Assembly: GCF_037975245.1 (NCBI RefSeq)
Contig: NC_092583.1
Coordinates: forward strand, 1,638,264-1,702,263
Reading direction: 5' to 3'
DNA from: Apostichopus japonicus
Taxonomy: Eukaryota > Echinodermata > Holothuroidea > Aspidochirotida > Stichopodidae
Length of the DNA stretch: 64,000 bases
Part shown: positions 44,381 through 56,245 of the stretch, piece by piece
Layout: every line of letters starts with the position of its first letter
Numbering within the stretch: position 1 is the first letter of the stretch
Notes under the pieces: generated by a model
Told to the model about the DNA's origin: nothing
Database searches by the model: none
The model's input: only the letters and a program-made list of their open reading frames with translations
Translations under genes and position numbers: made by a program

Positions 44381-46686
44381 TTAAGTATACAACTTACATA
44401 ACTGCAGATTTGTAGGCCCGGCGTCGATGTATGCATGCATGGGATAGTGTAGGCCTACCCTTTGAACTCACATCTTGACATCCGATCCAGTCAACTTTTG
44501 AAACCGTTCTATTTACCATAAGGCTGCAGCTCAATGTATTTGTTACCGTACCTTATGTATTAAAGACACATGGAATCGAGCAAGTGCGCCGATACAAATC
44601 ACTGAAGTGCTGAATCATTCAAATGGATCCATTACATTAGCAAAATGAGTGTTAGATAAACAAAGCAACTCCCCTCCCCCCCCCCCCTCCCCCCGTTTCA
44701 TGTAGGTAACGGTAAATCGTCGAAAAATATCAAGTCGAAAGGAGGATTCAAATGTCGAGATTCAATTGTCGTAAATTTTGAGATTTTTTGCGGTGAAATA
44801 GTAAGTTGATATTTCCGGGGAAAAAATCGATATATACTTTGAGAATAGATTGGCAAATTTGCGACAAACAAAATAGTGAAATATTAACCCAAACAATTGA
44901 AATTGCGACTAAGTAGAAATAATATCACTTTTTCGTTCGAAATTCCTATCTATCTATCTATCTGTCTGTCTGCCTGTCGATTAATTGATAGATTGATTGA
45001 TTCTTATTCCCCATTCCTATTCATATCCCTATTCTTATGTCATTGTAATTATCATTATTAATTAAGCGTTTACTTAGCTACAGCCGGACTGGAGTTGTAT
45101 ACCTCCTGACGTCACACGAAGCTAAATCCGATAGAATAACCTCAATGCGGTTTGCAACGCCGGTAAGCAACTGAATACCCCGATCAGCGCAAAGCTTACA
45201 AGAAAAGCAAATACACCAAATGTTCAGAATACACTGGTACGTGGCGAAAGGTCTGTCGGAAGACATTAGATAAAGCGACCTACCACATTAGCATGAAAGG
45301 TTAGGCTCGCCAATTTATTTTCTATAATAGGCTACATGTTATCCGGTGAGTACACAGTTAAATTCTTATTATTCTAATAAGTAGCCTAACATAAAGACCA
45401 TGTAACATTTCTATCTGTGTTAATGAACTATTATTCAAATATGATGGCGACGGAAGGCTCATAAAAGGAATCCTTTAATCTCAGAATATCACCTCTCTGT
45501 TTGTTTATATATTACTTTGCTAGTTACTTTGACATCATGGTGGTGATTCTGTTTTCTGCTTAAGAAAATTGCAAGGATGTCGGTAAGGCTCTTTTAATAT
45601 TTTGTACAGTTTTACCAAAACATATTTTCAGTTTGATTTATATCCCACATAATATAAATATAAATGGTGAATAGTTAAATTACAAAAGTCAAAAGAATAC
45701 AAAGGATAAGTAAGATGAAAAAGGAGAAAAGAACAAAGAACATTTATATTTCGTCTCCGAGAATCAAACCCACGAAGCTGTAGTTCTTTCGTGTTAATTT
45801 GGCTACAATCTAGTACTATAGGCCTACTGATGCTCAATGCGGTCTGAATAAGGTTACAAGTAGCCTACCTCTAAAATTAACCTCTTTGTTTTTAGTTTAT
45901 CAAAATCTTAAAATTCGGTAACATTGTTACAATATTTAATAGTGTAAAATCATATATGGTATAGTTTAAATGTGTAGGGACACCATTTTTTCCCCCTTCG
46001 TATCAACACTGTCTAAGAGATGATTTTTTTAAATTTTTTATCTTCGTTTTTTTCAATTGGTGTACACCTTTCAGTTAAATTGAAAGCTGTCCAATTAATT
46101 TCTGCTATGATGTGTTAATTAATGTCACACCCAACTCAAACAGCATACTCTGTTAAAAAGGTTGGACCAATTTGTTTACCTATAACATTGGGTACGTTTG
46201 TAAATCCAACCAACTTTGCGTAAATTGTTGCCACAAATCAAGTGTACCGTATAACTGCAGACAATTTCGACCAACTTTCGACCACTTTTTTGGCAACTAA
46301 CTTACTTAAACTGTCGTAATTTTGTTGTTTTTCATTCTTCTTCTTCTGAGTGCAACGGGGTTTTTCCTTTATAAAAATTTATACAATTTTTCGTAGCGTG
46401 TATTAGTTTGAGCTCATCGTTCTAATTATTAAAGACAAGCAACTCCGTATTATGTAGCCGGTGCGCTTTAGTTTACTGCTTTTTAGACATGTATGAAAAA
46501 TGCTTCCTATACGCAATCGCTCCTATACGCAATCGCAGGTTTCCTTTAATCACTGCCTACACGGTAGCCCCCGCCTTCCATCACACCCCGAGATACCCTC
46601 TTCCCGATGTACAAGTTGTGTCCCCTTATGTTGAGGTCATACCGTTGACATCCATGCAAAGTCAAATTATGCAGCATCGGCCGAGT
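44381..46686. repeat. Segmental duplication block A, copy 2
   Basis: Matches 2852-4872. It includes a TCTATC/TCTG tetranucleotide tract near 44946-45005 absent from copy 1. Confidence 0.9.
45577..45582 (+). CDS. Candidate first coding exon of the sulfotransferase gene (copy 2)
   Basis: ATGTCG followed by GTAAGG, the counterpart of 3769-3774. Joining it to the acceptor at 52821/52822 keeps the reading frame. Only splice-site and frame agreement support it. Confidence 0.28.
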
Positions 46687-47535
46687 ACACTGAAAACTTA
46701 AATTGGTCCACCGACTAACATAACGTTAGTCCATCTGGTGCCTCTCCCGACTAACACAGCCTTAGTCAGTTGATATACCGACTAATTTATTCCTTAGTCA
46801 GTTGGATTTCTTAGTCGGTCATCTTAGTCCGTCAGCTTAGTCGATCAACGATAACTTAGTCGGTAAATGTATATTAGTCAGTTACATTAGTTGGTGACAT
46901 TAGTCGGTCTTTACCGACTAATTTATACCAGCCACCGACTAGTTTATAGCAGGTTTTACATTAGTCAGGATGGTGCCTCTCCCGACTAACCTTTCTTAGT
47001 CGGTATCGACTGACTAGTTGCACTGACTAGAATCACTGAAAGAATTAAACCCGACTAGTTTCACTGACTAGAATCACTGAAAGAAAAGAGAGCAGAAGAA
47101 ACACAAATAATGTGTACGTTGGCAATATTTATTTCTGATAAAACTTCTGATGTCTACAAAAGCTGACTTTCGACAGATGGAGAAAAAATCACTGTAAACA
47201 ATAATTTGAAAATATCATTTTATTCCAACAAAGTTAAGACAAGTTAATGGATCAAACATGAATCGCAAAAGTATAGTGCTGCACAATAATGCAAAGTTGA
47301 ATCTTGGGCAAGAGTTCCTCACGACTTTCGTTTTAAAGTGGTACCCCAAATCGACACCAGTTAAGTCTTCACGAACAAAGAGTGTTTCTCTTAACTACAA
47401 ATGGCCTTCCACTTGTCTTCAGGAAGCCAAAAATCTGCACCATTATTGACCTGTGAACAGAAAATATGATATACGTGTAAGCACAGATACAGATATAGCA
47501 CATGATAGCTCACATTATCATAAACAGGGGCTCTA
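46687..47535. repeat. Direct repeat D, copy 1, with TTAGTCGGT/ACCGACTAA array
   Basis: Starts ACACTGAAAACTTAAATTGG. The first about 370 bases hold about 18 occurrences of GACTAA or TTAGTC in both orientations. The rest is unique-looking and contains a 63-codon frame conserved in copy 2 that I do not recognise. It is inserted right at the end of block A (after CGGCCGAGT). Confidence 0.85.
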
Positions 47536-47745
47536 AGCGGAGCGCCACCATCTTGTCGATGTCTTGGCGTTTTTCTTCTGCTCCCTCCTTTTCTCCCTTT
47601 CTACTTTTCTCTCTTTTGTCTTTTTCTTTTCCCTTCCTTCCTCCTCTTTTCCCCCCTTTTTTCCCCTTTCTTCTCTTTTCTTTTTCTCTCCTCTTTTTCT
47701 TACCCGGGGGCGCACGCCCCAACGCCTCTCCCTGGATACGCGCCT
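47526..47745 (-). repeat. Dispersed polypurine element (polypyrimidine on plus)
   Basis: Reverse complement of the unit at 20278-20515: polypyrimidine tract, then CTTACCCGGGGGCGCACGCC and CCCTGGATACGCGCC. The left edge carries TAAGCGGAGCGCCACCAT, part of the shared module of the other nonautonomous elements. Confidence 0.7.
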
Positions 47746-49945
47746 GAGAGTGTATGTTCAGCTGGCATTCACCAGCCAGCCATGTAGATGATAAATGGGG
47801 CTAGTAGTCCCAATATTGTGATATGTTGTGGGCGGAGGTCATATATTCGTTTGAGTTCACCAGGGGTCAAATTGTGGAAACCATTGTTTATCACAATATT
47901 TTAACAAGGACAGATGTCATATTTAGTATTTTGATGTATCACATTTAGTACAAGAAGCCAGTTTTTGAGGTCAATGGTCATTTCAGGACAGCCTGTGTCA
48001 TTGTGAATTATTGTTTGTCACATCACACTGCTTTTCACTGTATTACTAAGATCAAAATTACATCTAATGATCACCGTTTTATCTTTGTAACCATAACTTT
48101 GAAACAGTTTGAACAATGAAAGGATCTAATTGAAATGGAGTTATATTGTGGGAATTATCGTATACACACAGTCTCTATATAAATTACAAAGCCACTATCG
48201 TTTATGCCAAAGAATCTACCATATGACGAATAGCAGCAACCAATCAAAGCATTGGCTGCATAGGATTTGCTTTCAACAAGAAGATATTCATTGTATGTGT
48301 GGCTAAATGTGTGAGACTGCATTGACTCCTTACATAAGTGCTCATTTTGGACACTCAAAGAGTAAACTTCAGAAATAAGAGATCTGCCAAGCAAGATGAT
48401 ATACCAAATTGGAATTGGTCTTAAGTCCGAGTGCAGAAAGCTGGACTCGAGTACTATAAACGTGTGGGTATTACACATTTCTTTGTGGGTATACTGTACG
48501 GGTGGGATTTACATTAAATACGTGTTTGTTGCCACATTGTTCAGTTCAGTTCAGTGGTGTTGTTATTGTTTGTTGTGTAGGGCAATCAATCTTGTAAACC
48601 TTTATACAACAGACACATCCCTACCTGTGATTCATTGATTAACGGTAAACTGTAACCGTAGGTGCTTTTTTGTTTTTTAAATTATGTGATGCAACTTACC
48701 AGGTAGAAACAATTAAACTCAAGAACACTGTGATACAACAAATTTGAACACATTGTTAGTAACAGATGATGAAGCCACAAATGAAAGTATGAGTTCATGT
48801 ATAAGAATTCAAAATAATAACAATTTTGGAAGCTAGGAAAGTTTTAAAGAAAATGGTTACACATCTCTAAAAGAGTAACGGCGTTCCGTTATAACAATTC
48901 CTCATTCATATAAACACTTAATAGACATGCCTTTTTACCTGCAACTTTAAACCAGGGAGTTGAAAAAAAATAATATTCATCTGTTTGCACAAATCGTAGA
49001 TATAACCCTCAGTGTCAACGTGTAAATTGTGTAAACAAGAGTACAACGACACAGGATTCGGGATTTGAGCAGGTTTCCAATAACATGTTTTCGTACTTTT
49101 TGGAATAATATCTTTCTTTCTTTCTTTTAAAATAACCGCAACTTCTCAAAAGAACCGACATTTCTTCAAATCCTTTGTATAGATGATTGAATTTGTTTCA
49201 AAACAAATAAATGATAACAATCAACCGCAAAGTAGAAGGTTAAAAACACTCCCGTTACAAAGAAGTTTCATGCTGAAAGCAGTCAATGATGCGTTTCCAA
49301 ATTTCCTGTGATTTGTTTGACTAATAGTCCTTACCATTGTCTGCAAACATTTTTGCATTTATCGTGCTCAATAAACACAACGTATTTTGTTAAAATAACT
49401 TATTTATATAGCGCATTATACCGACGGTCTCAATGCAACTAATTGTAACGTTGCTGTCCCGTGTAGAGATAGCAAAGTTTGTATAGTATAGGCTCTCATG
49501 TGTGTGCACTCTCAAATATCACAACGTGTATGGTTGGCCACAGTGGACAAAATTCAGAAATTATGACGACATATCAGGAGGCAGGACTTTTTTATGTCTA
49601 CATAAAATTGATTTGATGTGGACATAAATTCAAATTAATGCTGGCATATATTAAAATAATGCTGGCACCGTACCGTACCAGCTGCGTACTGATAATGCAG
49701 TTGGCACCTTCCTCTTTCAATCTGTTTCAATCTGTGTGAATATTAATGTACATTTAAAGAGTTGTGTCTGTATTGCATGTATGGGCTACCACATTATGTC
49801 AAAATATTCTTGCTTATGAGTTGCACTTCTCTTTATATAGTAAGTACACCTTGTAAAGGGTTTCAGTGCAAACACATGAATTTATTTGTAATCTAAGATA
49901 ATACATATAATATTAATGTCCCCACGCTTCCATAGGCATGAGTTG
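47746..49945. other. Unassigned spacer between D repeats
   Basis: No recognised gene. TTATTTATATAGCGCATTAT near 49397 resembles the 3' ends of some LINEs. Confidence 0.4.
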
Positions 49946-50785
49946 TACACTGAAAACTTAAATTGGTTCACCGACTAACATAACGTTAGTCCATCTGGTG
50001 CCTCTCCTGACTAACACAGCCTTAATCAGTTGCTATACCGACTAATTTATTCCTTAGTCAGTTGGATTTCTTAGTCGGTCATCTTAGTCCGTCAGCTTAG
50101 TCGATCAACAATTTCTTAGTCGGTAAATGTATATTAGTCAGTTACATTAGTTGGTGACATTAGTCGGTCTTTACCGACTAATTTATACCAGCCACCGACT
50201 AGTTTATAGCAGGTTTTACATTAGTCAGGATGGTGCCTCTCCCGACTAACCTTTCTTAGTCGGTATCGACTGACTAGTTGCACTGACTAGAATCACTGAA
50301 AGAATTAAACCCGACTAGTTTCACTGACTAGCATCACTGAAAGAAAAGAGAGCAGAAGAAGCACAAATAATGTGTACGTTGGCAGTATTTATTTCTGATA
50401 AAACTTCTGATGTCTACAAAGGCTGACTTTCGACAGATAGAGAAGAAATCACTGTAAACAAAAATCTGAAAATCTGATTTTATTCCAACAAAGTTAAGAC
50501 AAGTTAATGGATCAAACATGAATCGCAAAAGTATAGCACTGCACAATAATGCAAAGTTGAATCTTGGGCAAGGGTTCCTCATGACTTTCGTTTTAAAGTG
50601 GTACCCCAAATCGACACCAGTTAAGTCTTCACGAACAAAAAGTGTTTCTCTTAACTACAAATGGCCTCCCACTTGTCTTCAGGAAGCCAAAATCTGCACC
50701 ATTATTGACCTGTGAACAGAAAATATGATATACGTGTAAGCACAGATACAGATATAGCACATGATAACTCACGTTATCCTAAACA
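49946..50785. repeat. Direct repeat D, copy 2
   Basis: About 97 percent like 46687-47535 by eye, in the same orientation, 2.4 kb apart. Ends are not TG...CA, which argues against LTRs. Confidence 0.85.
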
Positions 50786-51114
50786 TACATTTACATTAAA
50801 ATTTTATAACATATTGGGAGGTATACATTTAAATCTAGGTCCCTCAAATTATAAGCCAGGAATAGCAGCTTTACCAAATAATTATTAGCTTTGCACAGCA
50901 TAACACCAAGTTATTTTTCAAAGCTTAATAATTATGTTAATCATGTTAATAATGATCCCAATAGACCGGGAGCCCAGAGGGTTCGGTTAGCTGGGAAGGT
51001 AACCAATTGCCTTGTACATCACAATGTTCACAGTGCATTCCTGTATATGAAACCAGACGACTGGCAAACCGGCTGTGGTGGGTGTGGCTGGGAGAGCAAT
51101 TTTAAAGTCACCTG
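50786..51114. other. Unassigned spacer
   Basis: No feature recognised. Confidence 0.35.
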
Positions 51115-51710
51115 ATAGCTAACCTAGATCAGCTTTCATGGTAACCACATCAAAGTAAGTACAATGTGTCAGATATGGCCCCAAGAGCAACAAATGGCTA
51201 TTGCCAGTAATTATTGGTGGTGGGGTACCCCTGCCAGTGATCAATAATTGACCCCTCACGGCTGACCTAGGTCAGCTCATGAGGTAACCACTTGAAACCT
51301 ACTGGAAAATGTTGGTTAGGACTTCAGATACAAGGGATGGGCATTGCCAGTAATTTTTATTGGTGGGGTACCCCTGCCAGTAGACCCCCAAAATGCCCAT
51401 CCCCTCATTGACCTAGGTCAGCTCATAAGGTAACCAGTTGAAACCTACTGGAAAATGATAGGTATTACTTCAAATGTAAGTGATGGGCATTTCCAGTAAT
51501 TTATATTGGTGGGGTACCCCTGCCAGTAGACCCCCAAAATGCCCATCCCCTCATTGACCTAGGTCAGCTCATGAGGTAACCAGTTGAAACCTACTGGAAA
51601 ATGATAGGTATTACTTCAAATGTAAGTGATGGGCATTTCCAGTAATTTATATTGGTGGGGTACCCCTGCCAGTAGACCCCCAAAATGCCCATCCCCTCAT
51701 TGACTTAGCT
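51115..51710. repeat. 146-bp tandem repeat, 4 units
   Basis: CATTGACCTAGGTCAGCTCA recurs at 51406 and 51552, and degenerate at about 51258, 51110 and 51698. Units contain TGGTGGGGTACCCCTGCCAG and CCTAGG/GGTACC palindromes. Confidence 0.9.
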
Positions 51711-52821
51711 GTGTTTGTTCTTTATGCTGGATAGACTATAACCTGAATGATGTTTACCTGCTTTTGTTGATATATTGTCTATAAAGGCTTGTTTTGTGTA
51801 TACTAAGCACATTAGTCGGTTTGCCCCAAGATGTAACAGATAACTCACTTATGACAGTGTGAAAACTCCGTTGACTATATCTATGTGCCGCACAGCTTTC
51901 ATCTTATTCCAATGTTCAAAGATAACGACTAGGTGTATGTTTATTTGTACGTGGGTGAGTGTGCGTATGTGTGTAGTTGCGTGGCTTTAAATGGAATTTT
52001 AAGGAATTAAATCATGGTTTACAAGCAGATTAAGCGACACATAAAAATCTTGAGGTCTCTATTTGTTTGTTCTGTATACTTCTACGTCGTTATCTAAGCC
52101 TAGAAAACATTAATTAACAGGAGAAATTCATATAGGCTGTTATTACATTACAAATTATTAATGAAGCACTGGAACTGAAAGATAATGCATTGTTAGGTAA
52201 ATTCAAAATACCAATTGTGTGAACCTTTAAAGGACAAATGAACAACTAGATTATAAAAGAAGAAGAATAAAAAAAATGTTGACAGTGCTGCATGGAGTAA
52301 AGAGGGGGCGGGGCCACCTGGTCATCTGCTATGTGCCCTTACAGCTGGACCCAAACGTAGTTCGACATTAAAAGCCTTAAGCCTTAAAAGTCTTAAAAGT
52401 TAAGTAATATATGATATTTACCGGTCGTACTACGAATATATATGAGTCGCATCGCGATTTGAATGTACCTAAGATGATTTTCATATTTATGTGATATATT
52501 AATAGCTCTAACGGTAATTGGTATATATGTGTCGTTTACCTTATTTATTTTGTACAAAATAGATCATACTGACTCTACACATAGTAAAGGTTTTTTTTTA
52601 TCTATTCCTTTGATTATGGTTTATCAAGTAAAATTAATAAATCAATATTCCATAACAGAGATATACATATAAACATGTATGCGTGTGTGTGTGTGTTTTG
52701 TATGTCGCACATACCAAATTTGGTAAAGATCGTCGGTGAGGAAGCTTGACAGAATTGCTGTAAACTATTTGAAATATTCAAATATAATCGGTTCTATATA
52801 TTTCGAAATGTTTCCTTCTAG

Positions 52822-52982
52822 TATCTTGCTAACATGGTTCCGCAGACGAAGACAATATGTTTACAGTCCAAACGGATAATCGTTGTTATCTCTTTGTCCC
52901 TGTATGTAATCGTTGCGATCTTAGGGCTACTACACCAAGTCAACTTACCTCGCTTGAAGCCACTTTTCAAATCGAATGTAAG
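52822..52982 (+). CDS. Sulfotransferase gene 2, signal-anchor exon
   Basis: ATG at 52834, then 49 codons plus two bases, donor GTAAGT at 52983. The basic tail and hydrophobic helix are as in gene 1, with substitutions (for example proline to serine and leucine to valine in the helix). Length and phase are identical to gene 1, so it is under the same model of type II Golgi anchoring. Confidence 0.75.
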
Positions 52983-53103
52983 GTAAGTTAATGGTTTTGC
53001 CTCGATTTCAAGTTTTCGGTCTGTGAAAAGTCAGCTTCTGGTAAAACTTTTAGCTTTACTACTATAAAGGCCCCCCCTCCCCCTCTCAATCAATAAGTCT
53101 TAA

Positions 53104-53721
53104 AGCAGCATTTTGCGTTGGGTCGCTTTTTTCCACTTTTTTAACATGTGCATCGATTTTTTTACATGTATCAATCATAAAACAGCAATCTAAGATACCA
53201 TCCAAGTTTCACCCTGCCAAGAGCGTTAATTAGCGAGTAATTAACGATTTATGTCGATAAATGAGAAGAGTGTCCTCGACAAATTTCACAGTTAAAATTA
53301 ATTGCATACAATTCCGCCAAACCCACTAGTTTGAATTCAACCAATCAGAGATGCAGGTTTAGTTATGAGCCGTTGCTAAATATAGATTCAAGACTTCGCG
53401 TTGGTTGTACCAGGGAGTTGTTATGCAACTCCCTGGTACAACTGCCATATAGACTGTACACAAATCAAGCGTGGTGTTATATTACGTATCTGTCAATGAC
53501 GTTCGTAGTGTTTAAATATTCATATTATGGGCGAGGTTTATTGGGTTCCCAACGGAAAATATCTTGGAGAACAACAAAGTTGAAAGTTGCAAATTTTTCG
53601 ACTTTCATGCCACCATTTGAAGTAAAATATAAATAGATTAGCTAGTTATGTATGTCATTATGGCAAAGTATAGAATCAGTGAGGTTGAGAAAAATCATAG
53701 AAAAGGACGCAAAATGCTGCT
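53104..53721. mobile_element. TTAA-flanked nonautonomous element, unit a
   Basis: Starts AGCAGCATTTTGCGTTGGGT and ends with CGCAAAATGCTGCT. TTAA lies on both sides (53100-53103 and 53722-53725). It carries a hairpin CAGGGAGTTG/CAACTCCCTG near 53410. The insertion is in intron 2 of gene 2. Gene 1 has the single empty TTAA at 8458-8461. Confidence 0.85.
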
Positions 53722-53725
53722 TTAA

Positions 53726-54454
53726 AGCAGCATTTTGCAGCGACATGAAAGTCGAAAAATTTGCAACTTTCAACTTTGTTGTTCTCCAAGATATTTTCCG
53801 TTGGGAACCCAATAAACCTCGCCCATAATATGAATATTTAAACACTACGAACGTCATTGACAGATAAGTAATATAACACCACGCTTGATTTGTGTACAGT
53901 CTATATGGCAGTTGTACCAGGCAGTTGCATAACAACTCCCTGGTTGTACCAACGCAAAGTCTTGAATCTATTTTTAGCAACGGCTCATAACTAAACTTGC
54001 ATCTCTGATTGGTTGAATTCAAACTAGTGGGTTTGGGAACTGAATGCGATTAATTTTGTATGTGGAATACTCGCCAATTAACGTTTTTGGCACGGAAAAA
54101 CTTGGCTAATATCTTAATTTGCTGTTTTGTGATTTGATGTAAAAAGTATGTAAAAAACTCGATGGACATGTCAAAAAAGTAGAAAACGGCGACCAAACGC
54201 AAAATGCTCATGAATAAACATACTGTTCACTGATTGGTGGAATTCAAACTAGTGGATTTGGAGATATGAAAACTTTGTCGAGGACACTTTTACTCGTTAT
54301 CGACATAAATCGTTAATTACTCGCTAATTAACGCTCTTGGCAGGGTGAAACTTGGATGGTATCTTAGTTTGCTGTTTTATGATTGATACATCTAAAACAA
54401 ATCGATGCACATGTTAAAAAGGTGGAAAAAGGCGACCCAACGCAAAATGCTGCT
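53726..54454. mobile_element. TTAA-flanked nonautonomous element, unit b (inverted)
   Basis: AGCAGCATTTTGCAGCGACA to CGCAAAATGCTGCT, flanked by TTAA at 53722-53725 and 54455-54458. Much of it is the reverse complement of unit a, so the pair forms a large palindrome. An extra internal junction near 54205 suggests a third, partial copy. The TTAA target is typical of piggyBac- and Kolobok-type transposition. Confidence 0.85.
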
Positions 54455-54616
54455 TTAAAGTTGCAAGAATTATTGATGACTTCTTCGACACATTCGGACA
54501 TGATATTATCCTTATGTTTGGAATTAAGGGTGAGAATACTATACCGCCCTAACCACAAGTCATGTTCAAAGTTTGTCCCCGTTTCAGGAAAGCTCAAACA
54601 TGCCCGCATGTCATAC

Positions 54617-54647
54617 AATGGAGCTATAAACTCTTTATTGCTCCATG
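54617..54647. mobile_element. 31-bp hairpin insertion with 7-bp target duplication
   Basis: AATGGAGCTATAAAC...TTTATTGCTCCATG, flanked by GTCATAC at 54610-54616 and 54648-54654. It is the counterpart of 8628-8657 in gene 1. Confidence 0.82.
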
Positions 54648-54940
54648 GTCATACAGGCATACCGTATCTTCAGCGGGTGCCAGTTAACATTGGTCAATAT
54701 GCTCACGTTTCTGAAGGAAATCTTTGCAGATTTACTCAACAACTCAAAACGACCTCTTAAATTCCCGATTGCCCGTAAATGAACACATGTGAAGACATGC
54801 TTTTAGAAAATCATTACTCGAGATAGGAATACACTAGAGAGCTTCCCATAGCTTTATTTTGCACATAAGACAGCCTGCATCAATAAACAACCTTTTTCCG
54901 AGGGGGTCACATGGACTTTTTTTTTGTCTTCAAAGGTTTG

Positions 54941-55002
54941 AACCAGGGACCTCAGGTACTGCAGACGTGTACTCTCCCGTTCTGCCACCTCACCGCTCCA
55001 AT
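54941..55002 (-). mobile_element. tRNA-derived SINE head
   Basis: Minus strand: GAGGTGGCAGAACGGGAGAG (A-box) and CCCTGGTTCAAACC (B-box), with GTCTGCAG at the anticodon-loop position. The tail runs to about 54840. It is distinct from SINE family 1. Confidence 0.7.
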
Positions 55003-55519
55003 CTGACAATAAAGGAATTAACCCCTGTTCGACCTCGCAAGAGGTCCTACGGGGGAGATTATAGATACATAGACTTGTCATGTCATTTAATGGACCTGAC
55101 AGAGAATACCCAAATCTGAGGACACTGATTGGTCAATTTTTGTGTGCCACAGTGTTGAGGCACAGAAGCTATGCCTTATGTGTGCTAGTTTTTATAATTC
55201 TTTTTTTCATTTTAAAGACTTTTAGGTTCTCCCTAATAATGAAGAAAAAAGAATTAATTGCTGTCTCATCTCAAATTTATCAGGGATTCCATGAAGGAAT
55301 TCTCTATGCATCTATCCTCTGCTTGTTTTTTTTTTAGGAAAAGAGATGCATACTATAACATATAAGAATAGCCGCTTGTCTCTCTTCTTTATTCAACTCA
55401 TATCCACAGGTAATTTATATTGCCAACATTAAGATATGAGTAGAACAAAAGGTTTGTCATATCAGTATTGCAAAAATATGGGACAAAATCATGGAAAAAT
55501 TGCTGTAAATGTACCATCA

Positions 55520-56245
55520 TGTTTCATAGTGTGACCCATATATGTTCTACTGTGGTAAAATCATGGTACAATTATGGTAAATTTACCATAGTATAATTGC
55601 ACCGTATAGTTTTACCCTATTTTTACTGTGGTTAATCATGGCACAATTGTAGGAATTTCACCTATGTAGTTTATGTACCATATTAACTTACCCTACTTTT
55701 ACTACAGAAATATCATGGTAAAACTATGGTAAATTTACCATAGTAAATGTACCACACTTTTACCCTACTTTTACCGCGGTAATATAATGGTAAAACTGCG
55801 GTAAATTTACCGTAGTAAATGTACTACACTTTTACCCTACTTTTACCGCGGTAATACCATGGTAAAATTGTGGTAAGTTTACCGTAGTAAATGTACCACA
55901 CTTTTACCGCGGTAGTACCATGGTAAAACTGTGGTAAATTTACCGCGGTAAATGTACCGCACTTTTACCCTACTTATACCGTGGTAATATCATGGTAAAA
56001 CTGCGGTAAATTTACCGCGGTAAATGTACCGCACTTTTACCCTACTTTTACCGCGGTAATATAATGGTAAAACTGCGGTAAATTTACCGCACTTTTACCA
56101 TACTTTTACCGCGGTAATACCATGGTAAAAATGCGGTAACTTGTTGTACCGCGGTTGATTTTACCACAATTTTACCACACATTTACCCTATTTACCACAC
56201 ATTTACCATAGTTTACCGCGGTAAAATTAGGGTACATTTTTTGCT
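55520..56245. repeat. TTTACCGCGGTAAA palindromic array
   Basis: Units of about 72 bases (CACTTTTACC at about 55754, 55827, 55898, 55960, 56032) are made of short palindromic words: TTTACCGCGGTAAA, TACCATGGTA and AATTTACC. Words degrade toward the left edge. It has the same style as the CTTAAG and GATATC arrays. Confidence 0.92.

Noticed and set aside
46687-50785. D repeats as long terminal repeats of a retrotransposon
   Set aside because: No TG...CA ends, no primer site or coding region between them, and no flanking duplication was seen.
53331-54022. Mirror-image frames beginning MNSTNQRC
   Set aside because: They are the two inverted copies of the TTAA element. The frames contain hairpin sequence and no recognisable protein.
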